Positions 51,126-58,409 of a DNA stretch of 64,000 bases are shown piece after piece. The DNA lies in the NCBI RefSeq assembly GCF_000418365.1, contig NC_021663.1, positions 1,488,001 to 1,552,000 of the forward strand, in the 5' to 3' direction. The DNA comes from Corynebacterium terpenotabidum Y-11. Lineage in GTDB: Bacteria > Actinomycetota > Actinomycetes > Mycobacteriales > Mycobacteriaceae. The position numbers and the translations under genes are program-made. The notes under the pieces are model-generated. The model was not told the origin of the DNA and ran no database searches. It was given only the letters and a program-made list of their open reading frames with translations. The stretch's first letter is position 1. Every line of letters starts with the position of its first letter.

Positions 51126-52604
51126 CTACGCCAGCTTCAGAGACTTCTGGCTGCGGTCCCACTGCTGGTTGTACAGCGCGAGATCCTCGGACAGCTTGCC
51201 ACCGAAGGAGGGAATCATGTCCTTCAGCTTCGGGGTCCAGGCGTCAATCCGGTCGGAGAAGCAGGCCTGGAGGACCTCCAGCATCGCCGACGGGGCGATG
51301 GAGGCTCCCGGGGACGCACCCATCAGGCCGGCGATGGAACCGTCGGCGGAATTGATCAGAGCGGTACCGAACTCCAGGGTGCCGAAGGTCGGCGCCTTGG
51401 CCGGCTTGATCACCTGCACCCGCTGACCGGCGGTGACCAGCTCCCAGTCCTCGTCACGGGCATCCGGCATGTACTCACGCAGGGACTCGACGCGGGCAGC
51501 CTGGTTCTTCAGCACCTCGGTGACGAGGTACTTGGTCAGACCCAGCTCCTTGACCGCCACGCCCAGGTAGGACGGGATATTGCCCGGACGCAGGGACTTG
51601 AACAGATCCAGGTTGGAACCCTGCTTGAGGAACTTCGGGGTCCAGCCCGCGTACGGGCCGAACAGCAGGCCCTTCTTGCCGTCGATGACCCGGGTGTCCA
51701 GGTGCGGCACGGACATCGGCGGGGCGCCGACCGCGGCCTGACCGTAGACCTTCGCAGCGTGCTGGTCGACGAGCTCCTGGTTGGTGCAGCGGAGCCACTG
51801 GCCGGACACCGGGAAACCGGCGAAGCCCTTGATCTCCGGGATGCCGGCCTTCTGCAGCAGCGGCAGGGCCATCCCGCCGGCGCCGATGAAGACGAACTTG
51901 GCGTGCACGGTGGTGGTGTCACCGTTGTGCAGGTTCTTCACGGTGAGCTTCCAACCGGAGCCCTCGCGGGTGACATTGGTGACCTGGGAGCCGTAGCGGA
52001 CCTCGACACCCTGTGCGGTGACGGCGTCCAGGTACTGGCGGGTCAGCGCACCATAGTTGATGTCGGTTCCGGCGTCGATCCAGGACAGGGCGACCTGCTC
52101 GGAGAAGTCGCGGCCCTTGCCCATCAGCGGGACCTTGGCGGTGAACTCCTCCGGATCGGTGGTGAGGTGCATGTCCGGGAAGAGCGGGTTGTCCTTCAGA
52201 GCCTCGTAGCGCGCCTTGATGTAGGCGGACTGCTTCTCACCGTGGCCGAAGGACATGTGCGGGGTGGCGTTGATCCACTCGCTGGGATCGCCCAGGGTGC
52301 CGTTCTCGACGAGGTAGGACCAGAACTGGCGGGAGACCTGGAACTTCTCATTGATGTTGACTGCCTTGGTCGTGTCGATCTTGCCGTTGACCTCGGGCGT
52401 GTAGTTCAGCTCGCACAGAGCGGAGTGGCCGGTACCGGCGTTGTTCCACGGATCTGAGGACTCGGACGCCGGGATGTCCTGGCGCTCGATGATGAGCTGG
52501 GTCCAGTCGGGCTGGAGCTCCCGCAGCATCACGGACAGGGTGGTCGAGATAACGCCGGCGCCGACAAGTGCGACATCGACGTGGTCATTCTTTGCAGGTG
52601 ACAC
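51126..52604 (-). CDS. mqo: Malate:quinone oxidoreductase
   Basis: Mqo (about 492 residues) is the membrane-peripheral FAD enzyme that oxidises malate and feeds electrons to menaquinone. Visible features: DVALVGAGVISTTLSVMLREL (FAD Rossmann), SDPWNNAGTGHSALCELNYTP and WINATPHMSFGHG. I use the GTG at 52604, eleven bases after AAAAGGA; ATG 52625 adds seven residues but has no ribosome site. Its neighbours hydrolase and mtr are kept as in C. glutamicum. Confidence 0.94.
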   Translation of the reverse strand: MSPAKNDHVDVALVGAGVISTTLSVMLRELQPDWTQLIIERQDIPASESSDPWNNAGTGHSALCELNYTPEVNGKIDTTKAVNINEKFQVSRQFWSYLVENGTLGDPSEWINATPHMSFGHGEKQSAYIKARYEALKDNPLFPDMHLTTDPEEFTAKVPLMGKGRDFSEQVALSWIDAGTDINYGALTRQYLDAVTAQGVEVRYGSQVTNVTREGSGWKLTVKNLHNGDTTTVHAKFVFIGAGGMALPLLQKAGIPEIKGFAGFPVSGQWLRCTNQELVDQHAAKVYGQAAVGAPPMSVPHLDTRVIDGKKGLLFGPYAGWTPKFLKQGSNLDLFKSLRPGNIPSYLGVAVKELGLTKYLVTEVLKNQAARVESLREYMPDARDEDWELVTAGQRVQVIKPAKAPTFGTLEFGTALINSADGSIAGLMGASPGASIAPSAMLEVLQACFSDRIDAWTPKLKDMIPSFGGKLSEDLALYNQQWDRSQKSLKLA

Positions 52605-52761
52605 GTTAAGTTCAATCCTTTTCATCGCTGCTGATCCGCCGTCACGGCCCACCGTTCCCGGACCGTTGTACGGTACCGGGGTGGAGAGGTCGGGGCGTCC
52701 ACAATGCCGTCATAGTACGCCGTGAACTGCCACGTTCACCATCGGGGTGCAGGATGCCGCG

Positions 52762-52767
52762 TAGGAT
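52762..52767 (+). promoter_or_regulatory. -10 box for leaderless hydrolase transcript
   Basis: TAGGAT lies eight bases before the GTG at 52776, with no ribosome site between. Confidence 0.45.
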
Positions 52768-52775
52768 GAACCCCC

Positions 52776-53915
52776 GTGAAACCTTCCGGTGCCCCTGTCC
52801 CCCCTGCCCCCTCCGCGGTTCAGGCACGCCTCAGCCTCGTCGACGTCCTGTCCCAACCTCTGGGACGCAGTATCCATGACCTGGATTTTGAACCTGATCT
52901 GCTGGGCGACGGTTACACCCGCACCACCATCGAACTCGGGTCCGACCCGGACCACGAGACCCCCGGTGCCCCCGTGGTCTGCACCCTCGTCCGTCACCTG
53001 CCCGCAGGGGTGGATGACGCCGACTTCGCCGCCCGCCCGGCGATGCTCCTGGTCCACGGCATGACCGACTTTTTCTTCCAGACCCACGTTGCCGAGCACT
53101 TCCACGCCCTCGGCTACGCCGTCTACGGCATCGACCTGCGCAAGTGCGGACGTTCTCACCGTCCAGGCCAGACCTGGCACCATGTCACCAGTCAGTCAAT
53201 CTACGACGAGGACCTCACCGTCGCCCTGTCGCTGCTCGCGGCCGGGCACGGGAGCGTGGTGCCGGTGGGGCACTCCACCGGTGGCCTCGACGTGACGATG
53301 TGGATCGCCCGGCTGCATGCCGCCACCCGTCGGGGCGACGCCGCCCGGGGCGCGCTGTACGCGACCGTCGACGCGGTCGTACTCAACAGTCCGTGGCTGG
53401 GCCTGCAGTTCGACGCGTTCACGAACATCGTCATCCGGCACGTTTTCCCGCAGGTGGCGAAGATCGTGCCGAAGTGGCACGTGCCCGGCGGGATCAACCC
53501 GACCTACGGGCGGACGATCCACGTCGAGGAGCACGGCGAATGGGACTTCGACCGGACCTTTAAGCCGTTGCTCCCGCGGCCGAAGCAGATCAGCTGGCTG
53601 GTGGGTGTGTCCCGCGAGATCGACAAGCTGCACAGTGGCTTCTGGTCGACCGGGGTGCCGACGCTGCTGCTGTGCTCGGACGCCGACAGCCCGGGGCGTA
53701 GTGTGCGCGGACCGGACGGGTCCGAGGTGCCCGAGCCGGAGGCGTTCATCACCGACACGATTCTGCGGCCCTCGCAGATGAGGGACGCCGCCCACCTGGT
53801 CGACCCGGACTGCACGGTGGTGACACTGCCGGGCGCGATGCATGACGTGTTCCTGTCTCGTGCCGAGGTGAGGGATGCGGCATTCGCTGCCGTGGACGAG
53901 TTCCTGGCCGTCTAG
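52776..53915 (+). CDS. Alpha/beta-hydrolase
   Basis: A 379-residue serine hydrolase. HGMTDFFFQTHVAEHFHALGY carries the oxyanion-hole region, VGHSTGGLD the nucleophile elbow, and GAMHDVFLSRAEVRDA the catalytic histidine. The WHHV...YDEDL lid region resembles monoglyceride-lipase-like enzymes. No signal peptide, so it acts inside the cell; substrate unknown. In C. glutamicum I recall a hydrolase gene (cg2193) between mqo and mtr, matching this one. The gap to mtr here is enlarged by the nuclease module. Confidence 0.85.
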   Translation: MKPSGAPVPPAPSAVQARLSLVDVLSQPLGRSIHDLDFEPDLLGDGYTRTTIELGSDPDHETPGAPVVCTLVRHLPAGVDDADFAARPAMLLVHGMTDFFFQTHVAEHFHALGYAVYGIDLRKCGRSHRPGQTWHHVTSQSIYDEDLTVALSLLAAGHGSVVPVGHSTGGLDVTMWIARLHAATRRGDAARGALYATVDAVVLNSPWLGLQFDAFTNIVIRHVFPQVAKIVPKWHVPGGINPTYGRTIHVEEHGEWDFDRTFKPLLPRPKQISWLVGVSREIDKLHSGFWSTGVPTLLLCSDADSPGRSVRGPDGSEVPEPEAFITDTILRPSQMRDAAHLVDPDCTVVTLPGAMHDVFLSRAEVRDAAFAAVDEFLAV

Positions 53916-54016
53916 GCTGCCCCGACTGCCCCGACTTCCCCGGTGACCCCGGCGAGTTCCTGGCTGCCCCAGTAGCCCCAGCTCTCCCGACTGCCCCGGC
54001 TATCCCTACCCTCCCT
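53916..54016. repeat. Degenerate C-rich repeats after the hydrolase gene
   Basis: CTGCCCCGACT-like units recur at least four times over about 90 bp between the hydrolase stop and the palindrome. No coding signal is visible; it looks like degenerate tandem duplication. Confidence 0.5.
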
Positions 54017-54084
54017 GTCAGCATCTTGGCCTCCCAGGTCACTTCGGGCACCCCACAAGTGACCTGGGAGGCCAAGATGCTGAC
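54017..54084. repeat. 68-bp palindrome, copy A
   Basis: Two perfect 28-base arms (54017-54044 and 54057-54084) flank a 12-base loop CGGGCACCCCAC. The arm begins GTCAGCATCTTGGCC and ends CAGGTCACTT. It lies three bases after the stop of the nuclease gene, in a convergent interval. Copy B at 55390 differs at two positions. As RNA it would be a very stable hairpin. Confidence 0.95.
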
Positions 54085-54086
54085 AC

Positions 54087-55265
54087 CTATTCCTTCTGCG
54101 CAGCCTCCCGCACAGCAGCCTCCCGCACAGCAGCCTCCCGCACAGCTCTCTCGATCGCCCGACGGATCTGCGTCAGCATCTTCCGCGGATTCGCCATGAG
54201 CTTCCTGTTGATCCGCACCACGGTCCACTGCCCGTCGCGCAGATCCTGAAGCTGCTCAAAGTCCTTGTCGGTCTGCGCATCGTCCTCATGGTGTTTCCCG
54301 TCGTAGTACAGGCCGACCCGCAGCGTCGGGCAGGCGATGTCGAGGAAGGTCCTCCGTTGCTTCGTCCCTCCCCAGGAGGTCTCCTCCTCATAGGTGACGC
54401 CGACCTGCGTCTCCCACTGATGCCCCGCCGGCAACATATCCCGGACGAACAGCCGCAGCTCCGTCTCCCTCGGCGATTCGGAGCCGGACGCTGCGAGCCG
54501 CAACAGTTTCCTGACTGTCCGCGCGGCGACCACGCCCCGGCAGACCTCGCGGATCTGCACCTTGGTGATGTGCGTGCACTGGGCGAACGCATCGAGCAGC
54601 TGAATCGCACGCACCTCCCGTCGGGTGAGCCCGGGGATGTCCACCACATACCAGTGGTGCGTTCCGGAAAGCACGGACCGCAGGCACTGGGCCAGGGCAA
54701 TCGACACACTGACCACCCGGTGTTCCGGGAAAGCCGGGTCCGGGGTGACGGTGTCCCGGTCGACGTCGAATCCGCGGGGAAGTGCCCGGACCGCAGCGGA
54801 CAGCGGAGTGGCTGCGGCGGTGTCCCGGTCAGCACTCCCCCGCGGCGGGAGAGTGTTGCTGAGCAACAGCACCGGCGCGGCGTCCGCCCAGAACTTCAGT
54901 CCGTGGAAGCCAGCGGCACCCCAGCCGCCGAGGATGCACCCGGGGTTCTTCTTCTGGTGGGCACGGGACCGGCCGATGATGCAGTGGGTGTAGGCGCCAC
55001 AGTCCTCGCCGGACGAGCTGTCAGCGGTGGGTTTCGGCAGCATGATCCCGTACGCGACCTGGTCGTAGGTCTTCTCCACGGTCCGACGGGTCATCCCGCT
55101 GTTCAACAGCTCTCGGCGCGAGACCGGCACAGTCACCGGCAGGATCCGGCTGCAGTACCAGGGCCCGCGGCCGGGCCGGTAGCGTCCCTCCTCCAAGGCG
55201 TCACGGATGATTGTCGGCAACTCGTGTGCCGGATTGACCGGATTGACCGGATTAACAAGCCCCAT
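54087..55265 (-). CDS. DUF559-like (PD-(D/E)XK fold) nuclease, orphan
   Basis: The 392-residue protein has an N-terminal part like AbiEi-associated DNA-binding domains (VPVSRRELLNSGMTRRTVEKTYDQVAYGIML) and a C-terminal DUF559/Vsr-type nuclease core (FLDIACPTLRVGLYYDGKHHED followed by LRDGQWTVVRINRKLM), with Asp and Lys in nuclease-like spacing. ATG 55265 is six bases after GGAGG. Three NPV repeats follow the start, and three AVREA repeats (45 bp) end the protein. It is flanked by the two palindromes and inserted between genes that are neighbours in C. glutamicum. Target unknown. Confidence 0.72.
   Translation of the reverse strand: MGLVNPVNPVNPAHELPTIIRDALEEGRYRPGRGPWYCSRILPVTVPVSRRELLNSGMTRRTVEKTYDQVAYGIMLPKPTADSSSGEDCGAYTHCIIGRSRAHQKKNPGCILGGWGAAGFHGLKFWADAAPVLLLSNTLPPRGSADRDTAAATPLSAAVRALPRGFDVDRDTVTPDPAFPEHRVVSVSIALAQCLRSVLSGTHHWYVVDIPGLTRREVRAIQLLDAFAQCTHITKVQIREVCRGVVAARTVRKLLRLAASGSESPRETELRLFVRDMLPAGHQWETQVGVTYEEETSWGGTKQRRTFLDIACPTLRVGLYYDGKHHEDDAQTDKDFEQLQDLRDGQWTVVRINRKLMANPRKMLTQIRRAIERAVREAAVREAAVREAAQKE
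54100..54144. repeat. Three 15-bp tandem repeats at the nuclease C-terminus
   Basis: The unit GCAGCCTCCCGCACA occurs three times in a row, encoding AVREA on the minus strand. It looks like recent replication slippage. Confidence 0.9.
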
Positions 55266-55389
55266 AGTTTTCCTCCCCTGTCCTCTCTCCCCTGTCCTAT
55301 TTCCCCGCCGCACCTCCCCTGCTGGACCTCCCCGGTATCCAGTCAGGGGCCCATCACATCACGGGTGCCCGCTCACCGGCTACCCCCTG
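55266..55389. other. Nuclease gene upstream region with repeated ribosome-site motif
   Basis: On the minus strand GGACAGGGGAG occurs twice just before the nuclease ATG, the second copy giving the GGAGG used for translation. No clear promoter was seen; GGATAC (minus strand, about 55337) is a weak -10 candidate. Otherwise I see nothing in it. Confidence 0.5.
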
Positions 55390-55457
55390 GTCAGCATCTT
55401 GGCCTCCCAGGTCACTTCGGGCACCCCATAAGTGACCTGGGAGGCCAAGATACTGAC
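55390..55457. repeat. 68-bp palindrome, copy B
   Basis: Arms 55390-55417 and 55430-55457 flank a 12-base loop CGGGCACCCCAT. It is identical to copy A except for the last loop base and position 55452 (A instead of G), which opens one mismatch in the stem. The loop orientation is the same as copy A, so the two are direct repeats. It ends 38 bases before the mtr start, just upstream of its -10 box. Confidence 0.95.
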
Positions 55458-55482
55458 CTACACCCCGGCCGCCCCGGCCACG

Positions 55483-55488
55483 TACCAT
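55483..55488 (+). promoter_or_regulatory. -10 box for leaderless mtr transcript
   Basis: TACCAT ends seven bases before ATG 55496. Palindrome B ends 25 bases upstream and may replace or overlap the -35 region. Confidence 0.5.
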
Positions 55489-55495
55489 CGACGCC

Positions 55496-57010
55496 ATGAC
55501 TTCGACCGCCCAGCAGGCAGAACTCCAGGCAAAGCAGGCAAACCAGGCAGAGCAGCCAGAGCAGGCAAAGCAGCAGGCAGAGCACTACGACCTCATCATC
55601 ATCGGCACCGGCTCCGGCAACTCCATCCCCGAAGAACTGAGCAACCGGAAGATCGCCCTCGTCGAGAAGGGCATTTTCGGCGGAACGTGCATCAATGTCG
55701 GGTGCATCCCGACGAAGATGTACGTCTACACCGCCGACGTGGCCCGTGAACTGGCCGATGCCGCCCGCTACGACCTCTCCCCCGTGAACCCCGGCACCGG
55801 TCTGCCGGTAGACCCCCCACAGTGGCGGGTCGACTGGGAGGCGCTGAAGGAGCGGGTCTTCGGTCGACGCATCGACCCGATCTCCCGCGGCGGCGAGGAG
55901 TACCGGCGCGGCGACCAGACCCCCACCATCACCCTGTACTCCGACATCGCCCGCTTCACCGGCGAACGCACCCTGCAGATCGGCACCGGGGACGGGGCCA
56001 CCACCATCACCGGTGATCAGATCATCCTCGCCACCGGCACGCGCACCTGGGTGCCGCCGGTGATCGAGGAATCCGGGGTGCGCTACCGCACGAACATCGA
56101 TGTGATGCGGATGGCGGAGCTGCCCCGCACGATGGTGATCCTCGGCGGCGGCATCATCGCCACCGAGTTCGCGCACGTCTTCTCCGCACTCGGTGTCGAG
56201 GTGTTCGTCATCAACCGTTCCGGGCAGCTGCTGCGCCGGTTCGATGAGACAGTGTCCGCCCGGTTCACGGAGATCTCGGGGACGCAGTGGACGAATCTGC
56301 TGGGCCGCACCGTCACCGCCGCGCGTGAAGAAGGCGGGCTGATCACGGTCACCCTCGACGACGGCCGCGAGATCGACTGCGATGAACTGCTGCTGGCGCA
56401 GGGCCGCGTCCCCAATTCCGATCTGCTGGACTGCGCGGCCGGCGAGGTGGACCTCGACGAGGCGGGCAAGATCGTCGTCGACGACTTCGGCCGGACCTCC
56501 GCGCCGGGGGTGTGGGCGTTGGGGGACGCCGCCAATGACCTGGAGCTCAAGCATGTGGCGAACCAGGAGGCGCGGGCGGTGTTCCACAATGTGGCAGTCG
56601 ATTCCGCGTCCGAGGGCGATCTGCAGCCGTTCAAGCATGACAACGTGCCCGGCGGGATCTTCTCCCATCCGCAGATCGGCTACGTCGGGATGACGGAGGC
56701 GGAGGCCCGCGAATGGGCGGAGGCCACCGGGCGGACAGTCACGGTGAAGGTGCAGGAGTACGCCGATGTGGCGTACGGCTGGGCGATGGAGGATACGACC
56801 GGTTTCTGCAAGCTCATCGCGGACGCCGGCTCACGACGTCTCCTCGGGGCGCACATTATGGGCCCGCAGGCGGCGACGTTGATCCAGCTGCTGGTCACCG
56901 CCATCGAGTTCGACCTGGATCTGGTGGAGTTCGCCCGCAAGCAGTACTGGCCGCATCCCGGCCTCTCCGAGCTGGTGGAGAACGCCCTGCTCGGCCTCGA
57001 GTTCAGCTAG
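55496..57010 (+). CDS. mtr: Mycothione reductase
   Basis: Mtr (504 residues) reduces mycothiol disulfide with NADPH and FAD. It has the FAD motif IIGTGSGNS, the redox-active disulfide Cys65-Cys70 in GGTCINVGCIPTK, a second Rossmann motif LGGGIIATEFAHV, and the C-terminal dimer motif WPHPGLSELVENALL. The first 30 residues are an unusual Gln/Ala-rich extension (QAKQANQAEQPEQAKQQAEH) encoded by CAGGCA-type repeats; typical Mtr proteins start near YDLIIIG. The extension may be recent slippage. Confidence 0.92.
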   Translation: MTSTAQQAELQAKQANQAEQPEQAKQQAEHYDLIIIGTGSGNSIPEELSNRKIALVEKGIFGGTCINVGCIPTKMYVYTADVARELADAARYDLSPVNPGTGLPVDPPQWRVDWEALKERVFGRRIDPISRGGEEYRRGDQTPTITLYSDIARFTGERTLQIGTGDGATTITGDQIILATGTRTWVPPVIEESGVRYRTNIDVMRMAELPRTMVILGGGIIATEFAHVFSALGVEVFVINRSGQLLRRFDETVSARFTEISGTQWTNLLGRTVTAAREEGGLITVTLDDGREIDCDELLLAQGRVPNSDLLDCAAGEVDLDEAGKIVVDDFGRTSAPGVWALGDAANDLELKHVANQEARAVFHNVAVDSASEGDLQPFKHDNVPGGIFSHPQIGYVGMTEAEAREWAEATGRTVTVKVQEYADVAYGWAMEDTTGFCKLIADAGSRRLLGAHIMGPQAATLIQLLVTAIEFDLDLVEFARKQYWPHPGLSELVENALLGLEFS

Positions 57011-57020
57011 GGACCGGCCA

Positions 57021-57968
57021 ATGGGTACCGCATCCGGCTCCTACAGTGTCGTCACCGGCGCGGCGTCCGGCATCGGCCGGGACGTCGCGCGCCGACTTGT
57101 CGCAGAAGGACGCCGCGTCGTCACCACGGACCGGGATGCGGCGGGCCTGGCGTCCCTCACCGATGAGCTGGGGGACGCTGTGCTCACCGATGCGACTCTC
57201 GACGTCAGCGACCATGACGCGGTGATGGCGTGGGGTGAACGGCTGGTGGCTGAGCACGGCGCGCCGGAGGAGGTCTTCCATGTCGCGGGCATCGCGATCT
57301 GGGGTGATCCGACGCGGCTGCCGCACGACAAGTGGCAGAGAGTCATCGACGTGAACCTCATGGGCACGGTCAACGTAGTCGAGGCTCTGGTTCCGGCGAT
57401 GGCGGACGCCCCGGTATTGGACGGACGCGAACGCCGCCGGTGGTTCGGGCTGTTACCGGGACGCCGGCGGCGTCGGCATCTATGCTGTGTGTCCTCGGCT
57501 GCCGGATTCCTCGGTCTTCCGTGGCATGCGGCGTATGCGGCGTCGAAGGGTGGGGTGCTGGGACTGTGTGAGGTTCTACGGTTCGATCTGGCGCCCTCCG
57601 GCATCGAGGTGCATGTCGCGGTGCCTGGCGCGGTGGACACTCCCCTGGTCCGCACCATCGACATCGACGGGGTGGACCAGTCCGTGTCGCGGGTAGCCAA
57701 GGCGAAGGGCTTGTTCCAGGGACTCGCCGTGACGCCTGCAGAGGCGGCGGAATCCCTGGTCACCGGAGTGCGGCGCGGACGGTATCTGATCTACACCAGT
57801 GCCGATATCCGGTTGGGCCGGTGGGCCCAGGTGAACATGCCGTGGGCCTACCGCGGGGTGATGCGGCTGCTGAACCGGGGGCTGCGCTGGGCGGCGAGGG
57901 ATGCGGTGGTGCCGCGCCCGGCGCCGGAGGCAGTAGCACCGCACCCGGCGACGGAGGCTACTCGTTGA
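57021..57968 (+). CDS. Short-chain dehydrogenase/reductase
   Basis: A 315-residue NAD(P)-dependent oxidoreductase: VTGAASGIGRDVARRL (cofactor glycines), VNLMGTVNVVEAL, and Ser-Tyr-Lys in CVSSAAGFLGLPWHAAYAASKGG. The usual NNAG block reads FHVAGIAIWG. An Arg-rich insert (RERRRWFGLLPGRRRRRH) sits before the catalytic serine strand. It follows mtr by 10 bases, with a weak ribosome site, and probably shares its transcript. Substrate unknown. Its end overlaps the convergent lipoprotein gene by 11 bases. Confidence 0.82.
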   Translation: MGTASGSYSVVTGAASGIGRDVARRLVAEGRRVVTTDRDAAGLASLTDELGDAVLTDATLDVSDHDAVMAWGERLVAEHGAPEEVFHVAGIAIWGDPTRLPHDKWQRVIDVNLMGTVNVVEALVPAMADAPVLDGRERRRWFGLLPGRRRRRHLCCVSSAAGFLGLPWHAAYAASKGGVLGLCEVLRFDLAPSGIEVHVAVPGAVDTPLVRTIDIDGVDQSVSRVAKAKGLFQGLAVTPAEAAESLVTGVRRGRYLIYTSADIRLGRWAQVNMPWAYRGVMRLLNRGLRWAARDAVVPRPAPEAVAPHPATEATR

Positions 57969-58362
57969 GGTACTCCATGATCTCCGTGTAGGAGTTCAGG
58001 ACAGCGTCGAGGTCATCGGTCTGGAGGGCGGCGAGGAACTCGTCGATCGACTCCTCCGGCACGCCGGCGGCCTCGAGGAGCGGGTAGATCTCGTCGCTGT
58101 CGCCGGCCATGATGCGTTCCAGTGATGCGTCAGCGTCAAAGGAACCGTCCACTCCCGAGCCCAGTGAGGCGTCCTCTCCGCTGGTGCCGCTGTCTGTGTC
58201 ACTTCCTCCGTCCAGCGACGAGGAGGTCGCGGAGCCGGTATCGTCCCCGCCGGTGAGCCGCTCGATGGAGGAGCACCCGGTGAGGGCGAGTGCTCCGCCG
58301 AGGATCAGAGCGGTGAGTGCGGTGCGGGTGGTGCGGGTGGTGCGGGTGGTGCGGAGCGTCAT
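57958..58362 (-). CDS. Small secreted lipoprotein, unknown
   Basis: A 134-residue protein with a lipoprotein signal: Thr/Arg repeats, hydrophobic segment, lipobox LTGC with Cys30. Next comes a Ser/Gly/Asp-rich linker, then a small acidic helical domain (YPLLEAAGVPEESIDEFLAALQTDDLDAVLNSYTEIMEYLNE). It lies 47 bases downstream of the CHAP-domain gene on the same strand and may be co-transcribed. No family recognised. Confidence 0.7.
   Translation of the reverse strand: MTLRTTRTTRTTRTALTALILGGALALTGCSSIERLTGGDDTGSATSSSLDGGSDTDSGTSGEDASLGSGVDGSFDADASLERIMAGDSDEIYPLLEAAGVPEESIDEFLAALQTDDLDAVLNSYTEIMEYLNE
58321..58356. repeat. Four 9-bp repeats in the lipoprotein signal region
   Basis: GGTGCGGGT repeats three times followed by GGTGCGGAG, encoding the TRTTRTTRTTR part of the lipoprotein N-terminus. 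Confidence 0.85.
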
Positions 58363-58409
58363 GGGTTGTCCTGTCTGTCGTTGCTGTCGACTGCTGCCGG
58401 ATCGTGGGG

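Noticed and set aside
54017..54084. Palindrome A as an ordinary terminator only
   Set aside because: The second, nearly identical copy lies in a divergent promoter region where a terminator has no use, so termination alone does not explain the pair.
54017..55457. The two palindromes as a CRISPR array or as insertion-sequence terminal repeats
   Set aside because: There are only two copies 1.3 kb apart with no spacer series or cas genes, and the enclosed gene is not a transposase; the copies are direct, not inverted, with respect to the loop.
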